Of a DNA stretch of 64,000 nucleotides, positions 1 through 11,729 are shown piece after piece; positions within the stretch are counted from its first letter, which is position 1; every line of letters starts with the position of its first letter. The stretch is from Phymatolithon calcareum (lineage: Eukaryota; Rhodophyta; Florideophyceae; Hapalidiales). Where the stretch lies: contig OZ345356.1 in assembly GCA_977006965.1 (NCBI GenBank), positions 2,976,001 to 3,040,000 of the forward strand, given 5' to 3'. The position numbers and the translations under genes are program-made. Under the pieces are notes generated by a model. That model worked only from the letters and a program-made list of their open reading frames with translations. It had not been told where the DNA came from and did not search any database.

Positions 1-1090
1 GTACTGATCCAATGCGTCAGACCAACACTCGAATCAATCTTTGGTGACTTACCTAGCTTAGACATCCAGACCGCAGTCCATCTTGCTAACAATATAGTAG
101 AGGGGTAAAAACGTAGACCGTCAAATCGCTGCTAGACCCATTAGGGGAAAAAGGCAAAATGAATGAATCCAAAAGCAATGAATAACAATTTTGAGGCCCT
201 CATTGCGAAAATCGCTCCTCCACATTATGCCACGCTCGGTGTACAATCAGACCATTTTTGAACTCTCTGTCACGACAGTGTCCTCAGCTGACTTTTACGA
301 GAGCGGAGGGCCTGCGACGGACTCACTACAAAATTTCCGTTACATTTGGTTCAAAAAATAAGGCCCAAGGAGCTCTATTCGAAATAATCAAACTTGACGC
401 ACTCGCACCTACCGCTGGCCAGGTGTTGCTCAAATACGCCCTCTCCCGGTCCGTCGTTGCGCAACTGGGGCGGTCACTACCTCATGTCCGTTTCACGAAA
501 AGAACCGTTTCTTCGCAGTCCGTCCGCTCGCTACAAAACGCAGTACCGGAGCATTGGGACAGTGTCCCCGCACGTGCTGCGTGACATCGCGTCACACAGA
601 GGTCCAGTCGTCACTCCTTGCGCCAGTCCTACCACCGTTTCTTATGCAATGACTTATAAAAAGTAGTGAGACATGGATCTATTGTAGAAATTAGCATCAA
701 GGGGCCCTATTCTTGTGATAGTAGGCCTTCTTGTCTAAAGCGAGCGGTGTGCCGGTAGCAGAGGGTACACTTGCTTTTAAATGTTGCGTAACAGCAACAT
801 TCATTGCGTACGTGAACATGAAAACTTTTAAGTGCACGCACCGTGCCGCTGCAGCTACTGCAGGAGCAAAGTGGGCGACCCGACCGCAGTTGAATATGAC
901 TTATCCGAATAAATCAGATGCACGAAATCGGAATCACTAAGCCAGAGATCACGGGTCCCTTGTCCGTAATACTTTCCCGCGGGAGTGACTCACTGTCGTT
1001 CAGGCTGCAAGGATGCACACTCGGGGCCAGACAAGAGGTTTGACCGCCAGTAGCGTTCCGCAGACTATTGTAGAGACCATCTCTCCACCT
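1..1090. other. No recognisable gene
   Basis: I see no convincing coding region, RNA gene or element end here. Short open frames at 258-666 and 731-940 overlap in several frames and show no family motif. It may be internal or flanking sequence of the adjacent chromovirus, but no matching LTR start was found. Confidence 0.4.
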
Positions 1091-1096
1091 CCTCTC

Positions 1097-1432
1097 ATGC
1101 GAATCACCACGAAACACTTTGTGGAATTCAAGCTGGAGAGGGAGATTCATGAACGTGGCGTAACGGAGAAGAACAGTGATTCAAACATGAACATGCCTTT
1201 TAATACCTACCGTGACTCGATCTCTAAGGCTATTCTGAGATTGTCCGTGCTTGGTGGCTGGGTTCTTGTGGACTGTATCGAGGAAATCTCTGAAGAGCAT
1301 CTGAAGGCTAGTGTGGTAACGTACGCTGTCATCAAGCCCGAAAATTTTGACTTCGCGCGTCTTGATGAGGGGATAAGTCAGCTTAAGGTGGAACGAGGTG
1401 ATATCAACACTAGAATCGAAGTTCAAGTTTAG
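1097..1432 (+). pseudogene. Ty3/gypsy Gag-like fragment
   Basis: An open frame starts at ATG 1097 and encodes about 111 residues ending at TAG. It begins with MRITTKHFVEFKLEREI and is charged and soluble-looking. I read it as the N-terminal part of a Gag/capsid protein because the integrase of a chromovirus follows almost directly, in the same orientation. No protease, reverse transcriptase or RNase H lies between, so most of pol appears deleted. The Gag assignment rests mainly on this position; the frame alone is not diagnostic. Confidence 0.45.
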
Positions 1433-2448
1433 ATCTTCGTTTTCGGAACGACGGACGTGCTGGTTAGCGACCAAGCGTCCCATTTCAAGAACAAGCTTCT
1501 GCATGAGCTCAATGAAGAGATCTGAGCGAACCACGATTTACCACGGCGTATTCCCCATGGGCTAATGGGGCTGTTGAGCGTGTTTCCCGTGAAGTACTAC
1601 GGGCGTGCAAAGCTTTATCAAGTGAATGGAGACTGGCACTGCGCGATTGGCCTTCTATCACCGAGGCCATACAAAGCGTTATCAAGCATGCACAGTCTAT
1701 GAGTCTTGGGCTGCGAGACTCGTCAGTACCACGCGTGTACCGTACTCCTCTCAAAGTTTTCACTGGTCATCAACCTGCGAGGCCATTGATGCGTGCTTTG
1801 CTGTTATCTAAATTCGCGAAAGCCTACACCAAAGATGATGTGCTGGCTCTCCAACACGTAAATGTCGATTCTATGCAGACGGTTCTTCTTGGCATGCATC
1901 GGGAAGTTCACAAGAAACGATCTGCTGCGCGGCAGCGTCAAATCGAGAATCACAACAAGCGAACAAACGTCCGGACAGCAAACTTTACAGATGGTGATAT
2001 TATTTTAGTTCGCAGCGCTGCACGGGGCGGTCACAAGCTTCGTTTTGTCTGGCGTGGTCCCCGTCAGATAAAGAAGGTTATTTCCGACTGGGTCTTCGAA
2101 GTCGAGAATTTGCAAAACAACAGCATCGAAATTGTTCATACTCGACGCCTGCATTTGGACTTAGCCGATATGGATGGAGTGGAGGTCATCCCTGCTCTAC
2201 TCAAAGCTGCTGAACATTCAGAAACAGTCTATGAGACCGCTTCTGGTGTCCAAGAAATCCGAGATGTCGACGGGAATCTAAAAGTGCAGGTTGAATGGGC
2301 TGGACTGCCGGACGTTCAAGACTGGACTTAGGAACCGCTATCGCAAATGCATATAGATCTACCTAGCCTGCTTGAATATTTTCTTCACACAAGTTGGAGC
2401 CGGACTCTGAAGCGTCGTGCACTCCAGGAGTGCAATCTGAACAATTAA
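1433..2448 (+). pseudogene. Ty3/gypsy integrase with C-terminal chromodomain, broken
   Basis: Reading across a frameshift near 1524 gives integrase-core motifs: VSDQASHFKN (second catalytic Asp context), then TTAYSPWANGAVERVSREVL (catalytic Glu context). A GPY-like segment, RFVWRGPRQIKKV, follows near 2040, and the C-terminus (about 2235-2340) has the pattern of a chromodomain ending in VEWAGLPDVQDWT. The codon after that Thr is TAG, where chromodomains carry Trp; the same frame continues with EPL and stays open to TAA at 2446-2448. In chromoviruses this protein inserts cDNA and the chromodomain directs insertion to marked chromatin. One frameshift plus one nonsense codon make this copy non-functional. 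Confidence 0.85.
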
Positions 2449-2487
2449 GAATTGCCCTCCATACAGAGGACTAAAGCTTAGGGGCAC

Positions 2488-2819
2488 TGTAACACCCTGC
2501 TCTTTCACACGCCGAGACAGCACGAGAGAACTCATGATCGGCTGAAGGGACGTTGACGCGATACCTTCGCTGTCCCTAAGCTGGCATCTAGGGATACCGA
2601 TTGCAGTGACCCTTTCTGGGCACCGCTATCCCTGGCAGTAGACAACTCCTCCGTGTAGGTACCGGAAGGTCCACGCAAAAGAGAGGCCTACCGGAGTTAC
2701 TGGTAAGCCGTGACCCAATCAAGGCGCTCGTTTTGGCATATCTTGTGATTACCTGAACCCTGGGGTCTTCCCCCTGCTTTTGCTACATTTTTAATAGAGC
2801 AGATTACTACTTAGACACA
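2488..2819 (+). repeat. Probable 3' LTR of the chromovirus
   Basis: Downstream of the pol stop there is a purine-rich stretch (AAGCTTAGGGGCA), then TGTAACACC, a common LTR start. The proposed right end, at ...TTAGACACA, is a guess. No second LTR copy is in the window to confirm it. Confidence 0.4.
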
Positions 2820-2834
2820 ATAAAGGCAGCTCCA

Positions 2835-3170
2835 TTGGAATCAAGAAACCGTATGGCGACTTTGCTTCTGAATCTCTCCTGTTCCCGACGATACCATCGT
2901 TCCAATCTTTTCCTGAACCCTGAAGCCTTGAGGCGTTACAGTGCGTACTGTGGCATTACAGTGGTGATTGAACTAGTCGCCTTACAACGTACCCTAGAGT
3001 CGTCGAAGATGAATACAGACGTTTTGTTTAAGTGCAAGAGACTCCAGGAGCTCTTGTCGGGAGAGAAGTAGGAATCTAGAGCACTTTAGCTTAGAGAATA
3101 TCGTAAGAGCTGTCCCGTTACGCCAAGGTGATGCTTTGTGAGCTCTCAAAATTAAATCATCAAATATCTC
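2835..3170 (+). repeat. Repeat family C, copy 1 (coding remnant plus 3' tail)
   Basis: A 78-codon frame (2835-3071) resembles two other segments of this window (4379-4636 on -, 6538-6753 on +). Shared blocks are the ALQRTL / LQRTLA heptad-like stretch and ECKRL / KCKRL near the end. Past the stop, copies 1 and 3 also share a tail ending in GAGCTCTCAAAATTAAATCA-type sequence, so homology includes the 3' untranslated part. This is the 3' end of an unidentified element ORF. Family unknown; a LINE is possible because a LINE fragment follows. Confidence 0.6.
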
Positions 3171-3508
3171 CCCCGTCAGTTACTTTTGTAGAAAGGTAAA
3201 AGGCTAAAGCTATTTGCAAACTGCACAATTTCGCATCCCTCTGGAACCTAACTTTATTTAGCGTTAATATAGTATCAAAAAACTATTGGACCTATATTTG
3301 CGCTGTCATCCAACATCTAGTCCATAGTAATTGGCTTTTCCATTATTTATTTCGGCTTTTTGCTCAACAACTTTTCTCAGATGGTTAATTCCTGAAGGCG
3401 AAAGCAGCTGGTCCGGGTGCAGGTTTTTCTGAAGCACTGCTACTAACCCCAGAGAAAAGATATTTTCTCCTATTGGCAACAATCACCTAAGCCGACCAGC
3501 TCTATTGC

Positions 3509-3676
3509 TGGCCTGAGGACTTGAATCACGCACTGGTAGTCCCAATATTTAAGAACGGAGACTCAATCTCACCGCAAAACTACAGACCGATTTCGCTGTT
3601 GTCACACCCTCGCAAAATATTCGAATCTGAAGTGGATAAACTAATTTGGAAGGATCAATCCTTCGGTAGATCATAA
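3509..3676 (+). pseudogene. LINE reverse transcriptase fragment
   Basis: One frame encodes VVPIFKNGDS, then QNYRPISLLS and a K-I-F-E segment, the classic first reverse-transcriptase block of non-LTR retrotransposons (hydrophobic-P-hydrophobic-K-GD, then NYRPISLLS). It stops at TAA about 20 codons later, and the YxDD region is absent. It is a short, dead 5'-RT piece. Clade cannot be set from this length. Confidence 0.8.
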
Positions 3677-3817
3677 GTGGGACTCCTACTCGACGTTAAC
3701 GCAGGATAAGATCTGGTACCGCGAAAAGCGGAGATGCGAGAAATGGACCAAAGATTATCAGCGAATGTGAATCGTTGTCTTCGCCTTCGATGCAGAGGAC
3801 TCACTTCACGGTTGTGA

Positions 3818-4120
3818 ATGACAAAGAGATACAGGAGGTATAGTGAGCGAGAAGTCTCCCAGGTATCCCCTATTCGTCCCACCCTGTCGAACATTCCGAT
3901 GGAAAATTTGGCAGAAAGGATTAGTGTTATGAGATTCAAGGATTCTAACGCAAGTCAAGCGATTTTTCATCTGGCGAACGAGGAAGTTGAAATAAGACGC
4001 ACTACAGAATATCTAGAACTATGGGAGCTTCGCCGACAGCACTTGCTCTCGAGGATAACGCGAAGACTTATAAAAGCTTTAGAGGAGAAAAGCGATGCTG
4101 ACGGAGAGCTAGATCTCTAA
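3818..4120 (+). CDS. Hypothetical 100-residue ORF, charged and helical
   Basis: An open frame from ATG 3818 is rich in Arg, Glu and Leu and looks alpha-helical (for example ELRRQHLLSRITRRLIKALE). It follows the LINE fragment on the same strand and may be part of an element ORF rather than a host gene. No known domain is visible and no partner copy was found. Treat as unsupported by homology. Confidence 0.3.
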   Translation: MTKRYRRYSEREVSQVSPIRPTLSNIPMENLAERISVMRFKDSNASQAIFHLANEEVEIRRTTEYLELWELRRQHLLSRITRRLIKALEEKSDADGELDL

Positions 4121-4378
4121 CGCTTGTCTGCATGCGAAAAGCAAACTCGCCAACCGATATTTATGGCAGGGGTGCTCTCTGAGTGACCTGGGAACAACAG
4201 GAAGAGCGCATGTAATTATATTTACTTTTTTGAAAAGAAAATGGGCATTCGAGGAACATGGCTCGTTAAAACACTCAGAAGCATCCCGAGATAGCGGGGA
4301 TATGTAATGATTTAATTTAAAAGCTCCCAAGGCCTCTCTTCAAGAGTAACAGGGCCGCTTTCGCACGGTTTTCTAAGC

Positions 4379-4917
4379 TCACGTATTTTGACTATTCAGT
4401 ATATCCTTGATTCGTATTTCTCTCCCAACAAGTGCTCTAGTGAGTTGCTTACATTCAAATTGAATTTCAGGACTAATCTTGGATGAGGATAGAATGCGTT
4501 GGAGCGCGACCATCTCAATCAAGGCTGTGACACCAAAGTATGCACCTAGTACTGATTTTCTCCACAGAGTTGCTCTATTGAAAATAAGCCGTAGGCATCG
4601 CAACCGCGTAGACCTTTCTCTTACGCGGAGAACCACCGGTAGATTGTTTGAATCAGTTGGTATCTCGAGCGATGTTCACTCTTCTTCCCCTGCCATAACT
4701 CAATTATTTCTTTTCGTCGCCTTTTCTTTGACACTGATCCCTCCTTGGATTTATCCAGAACTTTTTGCAGATATTCATATTTCTTGAGGCACTCTATGTC
4801 TTTAGTTGCCTCTTTAATGTCTTCATCTCTCCCAGAATACTCATCTGTCTCATTGAGCCGTTTCTTCTGTCTCACTAGACTTGCAGAGAACTTTTCTGCT
4901 TGGTGTCTTCTCCTCAC
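4379..4917 (-). repeat. Repeat family C, copy 2 (coding remnant)
   Basis: On the minus strand two overlapping frames form one broken ORF. The upstream part (4917-4621) is very basic and coiled-coil-like (KKYEYLQKVLDKSKEG, SKKRRRKE). It then shifts frame into the family C block containing RATLWRKSVLGAY and ALQRIL, ending at 4379. This gives the longest view of the family C protein: a basic, helical segment followed by a conserved roughly 80-residue C-terminus. Function unknown. Confidence 0.55.
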
Positions 4918-4960
4918 GGCAGTTTGTTCTAGTCGTCACAGAACTCGCATACTTCTATGA

Positions 4961-6499
4961 CAGTGCTGACCATATCTCCCAAAAACATACTTGAAGAATC
5001 GTTTTCATTTAAGTAGTTGACTTTCTACATATTCTTGGACAGTATCAACTGCAATTTCGAGCATCACTTTTTGAATATTCGAAAGTCGTAGCTTGGTCAT
5101 TACTTTGAAAGCTTGATCGAGTTTAGAATATTTTTCTTTCCAGGGATGAGGAAGCGTCCAAGAATCAGTGCGTGCAAAGAATCCTGTGCTTGGCTTTTTG
5201 AGGGTAAATTTGAATTTTCCGTAATATACTTTGGGAAATGTAAAGAAATATTATGCTTTTCGGTAAACCTTCATTCATGTGCAGTGGCTTTACAATTTTT
5301 TCGTATTATGCGAGCTGCAATTCCTTCTCAAATTAATTCAATATTCATTCTTGTAATGCAATGCGTGAGACAAGTTCAAAGATTAGCAAAGTCTGAAGGG
5401 TCGTAAATCTTTATCTAAGCAAGATAGTACTCTTTTATTATAAAATGAATCATTTTACTTTCTCCGGGACATATAGTACAATCTTAGCATACACAATTGA
5501 AATAGAAATATAAAGAAAACGGCACAGCGCTACTCAACTCGAGCCCGTTTTTATGCCACTTTCAAACATGTCCCATGCATGGCCATATTATCCAAGAAGT
5601 GTTATGCGTCTCACGTAAAGTTTTCATTGGCTCAAGTATATCACACATAGTCAAGAGATTTTGCGGAGTCCAGGTGAGTAGTTTTTTTATTAAAAGTCGC
5701 TCTGACGGTCTATAGGTTGATAAAATTTTAGTGCTTCTGATACTTATAGCTTTCAGATTCGTAAAATTAGAAGTACTTGGTTATTTGGAAGATTACTCTG
5801 TTACAAGAAGGCAAGCTCAACAGTATCATCTGCAAGTTCATTCTCATTTTCTGTGAGAGCTTACTAGAAAATGAATCTGAATGGGGAGCTTCGCTTCGAA
5901 GGACGATTTGAAAAACAAAAACTCGGTTGGATTTTGAATATCATGACTCTTAGGCACCGGACGCAATTAAATCTCCAAGGCATTTTACTCTCAAGACAAT
6001 GGATGGTTTTACACAGTAGTCGATTCGACATCAAGAGTCCGCATTTTTTATGCGCCACAAGAGCAGCGCATTACGCATCAATTTTGTGATCAGTTCCCAA
6101 TCTTAAAAATTTATTTTAGTAATAGATCTTATTGTTGAGTTTCAATTATTTAGATGGTAAATTTTTAAAACGAAAACAACAATAATATGTTTAATTTAAT
6201 TTTATGTTCTTCCGCTTTATGAACTTTTGCTTCTATGATTTGTTTCCAAAGGCAAGCATTTAAAATGATCTTTCAGCTTGCAGTATTATTCTCTTGTGAG
6301 ATATCTTTCAGTTTTTTCTTTAGTCGCACAAACTGTGTGAAGAGACTTAGCATATGGTGTATATATATGAGGTACACTGCCCAGAAGGGATATTTGCGAA
6401 GAAGAGGAGGAGAGAAGAAACAAGTTAAGGTATAGGAAAAGGAAGAAGAATACAGATCACTGAAGATTCCTGGTGAAGGCAAGCTACCAGGCATCCTTT
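4961..6499. other. AT-rich stretch without recognisable genes
   Basis: Short overlapping frames occur (for example 5113-5406, 5871-6089 and its antisense), but none has a motif or a second copy in the window. No terminal repeats were recognised. Confidence 0.4.
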
Positions 6500-6832
6500 A
6501 CATAAGAGAAAGAATAGCACGTTTAAGTTGCCTAAGGTTGACATTCAACCGAGCACCCCTTTGGAGGAAATCAGTATTGGGTGCCTACTGCGCGATCACC
6601 GCGATGATTGAACTAGTCTTCTTACAACGTACTCTAGCGTTGTTGAAGATGAGTGCAGAAATTGAGTTTGAGTGTAAGAGGCTCACAGGAGCTCTTTTTG
6701 GGAGAGAAGTACGACTCAAGAACGTTTTCAGTAGCCATAGGTCTTCACCGTAGAGATTACCGCAAGAGCTGAGCCGTTACTCCAAGGTGAGGCTTTGGGA
6801 GCTCTCAAAATAAAATCATCAAATATCTCCTG
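6500..6832 (+). repeat. Repeat family C, copy 3
   Basis: Frame 6538-6753 begins close to the conserved RAPLWRKSVLGAY block and matches copy 2 for about 70 residues (LQRTLA, FECKRLTGAL, GREVRLK). The tail after the stop matches copy 1, ending ATAAAATCATCAAATATCTC, which marks the shared 3' end of the family. No target duplication was recognised. Confidence 0.6.
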
Positions 6833-7104
6833 TTATACTTTAAAAGTTATTATGTTATTCTTCATCTCAAGTTCCTTCTCGCTTTCATCTGACATTGATT
6901 CTCTGGATGTTCTTTGAAATCAGAGTATTATCAATGCCTTTGAGATGATGAGGGAAGTCGTTTGGAAGTGCAACACAGATGGGGACAATGCCAAGAATGA
7001 AATATCCGATGATGCAGCCAGAGAGATCATTCTAAGCTGCGGAGATGAAGAGCCGCATTTGTGGCCAAGGAGCTTCCAATTGTATCACGGCGAAATTTTC
7101 TGTA

Positions 7105-7770
7105 GTAGGCGACCAAGTTTGGTTTCAGTGCACTATACCGCGTTTGGGAAAAGAACCTTCCTGCGAACACTGCCGTCATGTCTACGGGATTGGAAATAGT
7201 TTTCTAAGAGAAAGATTTTTGTTCCTAGTCTTTTGAGTGGCGCTGTAGCTCTTTATGACTTAGTAGGGGAAACCGAATAAGAAGTCGCAGTGGTGGAATA
7301 TTGACTGTTTCGAAGCCGATAATCAAGTGATTCGATGGGGCTCGCAGACTTCTGAAAGCACTACCATACAGTACACATTAATCGCACAAAGGCCTCTTAC
7401 AGTCCTGCACCTTTTCATTTACTCCCTTTCTCCATCGCCCACCTTTATCTACGCTGCATGTGCAATGTCCCCATCGTAATCCTGCAGTTGTCGTCTTCCA
7501 TGTATGCGGCTTGCAGACTTTCCGCTCGATTAAGCCAAAAGCAATACTGCGCATTTTCAAGAAACGTGATATTGCCACAGGTTGTCATGTCAACAGTCTC
7601 ATTGACAACGGAGCTTCCTTCCACTCGTACTTTATTACATTGAAAACTTCTTGACGCTTCCTGCTACTATTAAATCGGTATAGAATCGATCAGTACACCG
7701 TCAATTTACACCATTCTCCTGATACTCACAGAACGATCGCAGAGTACGATTCGCATCACGCATCAACGAT
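7105..7770 (+). repeat. Repeat family B, copy 1
   Basis: About 660 bp matching 57,845-58,362 (+) and 45,850-46,510 (-). Landmarks are TTTGGGAAAAGAACCTT, then CAAGTGATTCGATGGGGCTC and TGTCATGTCAACAGTCTCAT. In the 45.9-kb copy the opposite strand is open, with segments WADFAHCTKSTGEIK and EEWMRDANHTMRSFC. So the family carries an ORF antisense to this copy, broken here. Transposase type not recognised. Confidence 0.6.
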
Positions 7771-8509
7771 CAAGGGCATCCGACGCGAGCCCTTCTTTTC
7801 GATTTATCCCCGCATCCAGCATCGGTCGAGGACACCACCTGCGACGTCATGACTGTCAGCGAATAATCGCCCCGGCCGATGGTACAGTACTCTATTTCCA
7901 CGTTTGTTCACATCACGAAAACGCATGTCCCCTCAGGGACACGTGGAAACACACTTTACATTGTAAATTTTTTAGTAAATATTTTCAAATTTCAGCCGAT
8001 GCCTGATCTCCCGCAGTAAAACAGTTTGCGTAGAGAGCATACACTTGGAAGTTCCAACCTGGAACTAATGCTTTTATTGAGCTTGCAGCGCTCCAACAAG
8101 CACTTTGTTTCACGTAAATGCATCAGGACTCAGAATAAATGCAAAAGACTCACTCCGGCCCGCCGGAAAGAGAAATTCGAATCAACGAGATCTTAGGAGA
8201 ATAGAGCATGATCTTCACGGAAGACATGTTTGAATCTGCCCTGTTACTCAAATGGTTTTGGAAGAGTTGGCCACGACGTTCGGCAGCGGCTTCTCCGGCG
8301 CCGAACTCGACGCGACCGTGTGCTGCACAGAAATAAGGGCCTGCGAATCGGCGGTGCCCACAAGCGAGGCGCCGAAGCCGGGAACCGCAAATAGGGCTCC
8401 CCTGTAGAGGAATGCGCCGAGCCGAGTTTACAGCGGGTAGGCGCCGGCCATGAAGACGTTTGCGGACAGGTTTTTAAATACGGATTGCGACACAATCAAA
8501 AACCAGTTC
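7771..8509. other. Intergenic, partly GC-rich, nothing recognised
   Basis: The stretch includes a GC-rich block near 8,260-8,460 with open frames on both strands, which is expected from composition. No motif or repeat partner was seen. Confidence 0.35.
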
Positions 8510-9239
8510 TTATTGCTGTCCCATGTCGTCCATCCTTTTCTGGTTCAAGAGATATATTGGCCTGCAGTTTCCCGGCTTTTCTGAATTACCTTTCTTATGG
8601 ATTGTCACGAGTACCGATTTTCGCAACATCAACGGAAGGTCAGCGACTCTGCCGTATGCTGTCCACAATTCGAAAATAACTTCTGAGTTTTGCTCCAAAC
8701 TCGTCTTGAGCATCTCTGTTTTCAATTCGTCAAGTCAGACCTCTTTTTTACAGGAGCGTTTGCTAAGGCTTCTCTGATCTCTATCTTCATATCCGGCGGA
8801 CAAGAAAAGAGTGGTGTTTCTTGTCTCCACGAGTTTTGGTCACTGCAAGTCCTGGAGACGCCTGCCGTGAAGAGCATGCGATCCAGAGTCTTTCCAGATA
8901 CCTTGTTGCGTTCCGTCTTTCTCGTCCTCCCCGTCATTTTGGCCAATTAGGATATTGCCACTGTTGAATCTTTTTCCTCAAGCTCGGAGATGAACTCTTG
9001 GTAGAATGCCCGTCCCCTCTTATTGGCCAGCCGTCTGATCCTTCTCTTGCATTTCTTATACACACTTGCTTCTTTATCGTTGCTAAGTGATCCACGTTTG
9101 AGTGCCAAAAGTACTTGTAACTTGGAGGTCTCCTATACTCAACCCGTGCGCGATGTAGCGCCTGGGATTTTAGCTGGTAAGGACTCACGAGCTGGAAGTA
9201 ACGCGCAGTATTAGAAGCAAACCAAAAATCGCTCCCCAC
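8510..9239 (-). pseudogene. LINE fragment: linker and start of reverse transcriptase
   Basis: Minus-strand frames read in order (9239 to 8934, 8946 to 8722, 8725 to 8510) give the region just before and into a LINE reverse transcriptase: EIREALANAPVKKRSDL, ELWTAYGRVADLPLML, then SVLVTIHKKGNSEKPGNCRP and IYLLNQ. This is the same RT block seen at 3.5 kb but from another family or an older copy (NCRPIYLL in place of NYRPISLL). Two frame changes break it and the sequence ends before the catalytic YxDD. Confidence 0.75.
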
Positions 9240-9705
9240 GAGGAGGAATGAGAGTGAGGAGCAACTTCAAATGCGAACGCTGCAAATGCTTAGTTTTACA
9301 CCGCTGGTCTACCGCGCGCCATCTCATGCCAGACTCCTAGTTAGCCATGATTTTCGAGTCGTTGTGCTCTACTCTGACGCCGGATGCGGCTTGGAAGGCT
9401 TGTGGGCGCCTAGTTTGGTGCTATTCCTGCCCTTTTCTGTTGATTTCATGTTCGCCTTCTGTTGATCGTGTTTCTTCTCTATCAATCTTAATGAACTCCA
9501 TAAAGTACCATTACAACTAGTCCATTTTGAGACACTCAATATACTTTAACATATCTGCCAAGTCCTCTTGTTCTACTTTGTGGTTTTTTACGGACACAAG
9601 GAGAATCTTTTCGCTTGGTGTTCTGTTCTCATCAATGAGCTCACCAGTTTACCAATGCAACGAGCTCCATATTGAGTTCTTGAGATTGCTGCATCGTCGG
9701 TAAAT

Positions 9706-11320
9706 CTATCGTTGTTTATACTGATCTCGAGGTAGATTAGTCGCCAAGTTTGATGCAGCTCTTGTAGACAGTAAGAGCTTTTCCTTTGTGGGCTCTCTGT
9801 ATTTGAAAGCCTCGCTCTTTCGTCTCTTTGATTTCCATTTCATTAACATTTCTTCTGCCCAATTTGTGGATATGTCTAATATTTCATCTCTCTGGCATTC
9901 CTGGCCTGTCGGAAAGCGTCGCTTGAATGCGCTGTATAGTACGAAGTGGTTCTTTTTAATTTGGCGGATGGTTCGGAAAAAGTATTCATGAAAATATTTA
10001 ATGAGCACGGACTGATTGGAGACCCTTTGCGGAGCTCCTTGGTCGATAATGCATCTAGTGTTCGTCTCGTTTCTTGTGGATGCGAACTACGACAGCTTCA
10101 CAAGAGAGGCTACATTTCTAGTTATTTTAAGCATTGCCTTTTTAGAGCGGTAGTAATCCCTTACGTAGAAGTCGAGGTCGGAGTCGATAATCTTCTTAGC
10201 TTGGCTTATTAGGGAGATGGGCCTATGGTTTGCTGCGATGTGGAAGCTCCATCACAGTCTGATGTGTATCCACTGAAGCATCGTTTCTATACTGGCCAAT
10301 TTTTTTACGAGTATGGTGATTCTCATCTGTGGAAAAATTCCAAACGACCACTTGATTGCAAATGTCCTGTAACCTCTTGAGTTAAAGACAAGGTGCGGTG
10401 ATAGTTTAGTTTCCGAGTGTAGGATAAGTCACTTTTTCAAAATTTTCGCCTCCTCTTCCTATTCGATGATCTTCCCATTGAGCTTAGTTGACGTTTCATT
10501 TGCAGCTTCGCACAAGGAGACGTTCACTCTCTCGTGGATGATGTACAGCTCTCTTCTCGAACGGGCTTCGAGTGAACCTCGTGTACCTTTCAGTCTCCGT
10601 ACGAGGCTTCGCCCGAGGACAGCTCTTCTTCGATTATATTGGAGAATTCGACACATTTCCCTGTACTTGTGCACTATTCTTTTTCCTCGAGTGTCTCCGA
10701 TTGCCCCAAGAATTTGAATTCTACCTTCCTGACTTACGAGGCGACCCTGCTAGAACAGGGTTGTCGGCCTGAAATTGTCAGGTGTAGTGCATATACCATC
10801 TTGACGTGACAGAGATTGGTACATCCTAATTTACCTTGCGGAATGGACTCTGTTCCTAAACGCCTGAAGCCTTTGTCAGTTATATGCAAGACTAGATCTT
10901 CCCCATCCCCTGGTTCTATGAACGCGGGCTCCGGAAATAGAATAACAAACTCAGCTACTCTTTTGTCATCTCTGCGATCATGGTATTTGATGCAGTGTCG
11001 TAGGCAGGTTTCAGATCTAGAATCGCCACACAGATCATCTTCTCCAGCTGCAGGGCTTTTGGAGGGAGAATCGTCAAGTCAGAGCCCTTCCTTCTCTAAG
11101 ACCCCAGCTCGGATATGTTGATCTTGTAGTCGCCTCCAATGATTTCTTTCCTAGCACAATTTCTAATAAGCTCACCATATTGTATTTCGCAGTCCGTACT
11201 GAAGTGAACAAGCGTAAAAGCGAACATTCTGAAAAATATATCTGTAAAATCAAGAAGAAGAATGGACAAAATGGGCCACAGGAAAAGTCGTTTGATCTTT
11301 AATGGGACAGATTCCTTCAT
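9706..11320 (-). pseudogene. LINE fragment: endonuclease, linker, start of RT
   Basis: At 11,260-11,100 the minus strand encodes HFSTDCEIQYGELIRNC followed by EIIGGDYK, which fits the late part of an APE-type LINE endonuclease (the GGDxN motif with K here). Basic linker frames follow (10,674-10,459). At 10,238-10,183 comes NHRPISLISQAKKIID, the RT NYRPISLLS block, and then frame 10,008-9,706. Several frameshifts and stops break it. The order endonuclease, linker, RT is that of a single LINE inserted on the minus strand. Confidence 0.65.
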
Positions 11321-11399
11321 CTCAAATGCACGTCAGCGTGCGGAAATAGCTTCTTTTCGGGTGTCTCGCACAGTTTCGTCACTAAAGCTCTCTCAGCGT

Positions 11400-11729
11400 C
11401 TACGGCTGCTTGCACAAAAGGTCAGCAATACGGCTACGTTGTGGAGGGGTGTCGTCAGCGAGGAGGAAGCCGATATCGCACTTTTTAAGTGGGGTAACAT
11501 GCTTACGCTTGGAAGCCGTCTTGATTCGCTTGTACGAGGGCTCAACTCCACGGCTTGCCTGAATATACCGGTGCAAGGTACTCTTAGAGACTCTGTATAT
11601 CAGAGCTGCCTTCCGAACGGAAACACGGCTTCCGCCTTCTTTCGTGCGCTCTACGAGCGCTACGGCGGCGACCACGCGGCTTATGCGGTCGTCCACGCTC
11701 GAAAATGACGGACGAGGGAGATAGCTCAT
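11400..11729 (-). CDS. Psq-type HTH DNA-binding ORF (transposase N-terminus?)
   Basis: A 109-codon ATG-started frame contains SVRKAALIYRVSKSTLHRYI at about residues 38-57. This is a helix-turn-helix of the Psq type: a basic lead-in, an A-A-x-x-Y/F-x-V-S turn, and S-T-L-x-R-Y in the recognition helix. In Tc1/mariner-pogo elements and domesticated derivatives this domain binds transposon ends or host DNA. The DDE catalytic part is absent downstream, so this is either a truncated transposase or a small DNA-binding gene. The frame is intact, with no neighbour on the same strand. Confidence 0.6.
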   Translation of the reverse strand: MSYLPRPSFSSVDDRISRVVAAVALVERTKEGGSRVSVRKAALIYRVSKSTLHRYIQASRGVEPSYKRIKTASKRKHVTPLKKCDIGFLLADDTPPQRSRIADLLCKQP

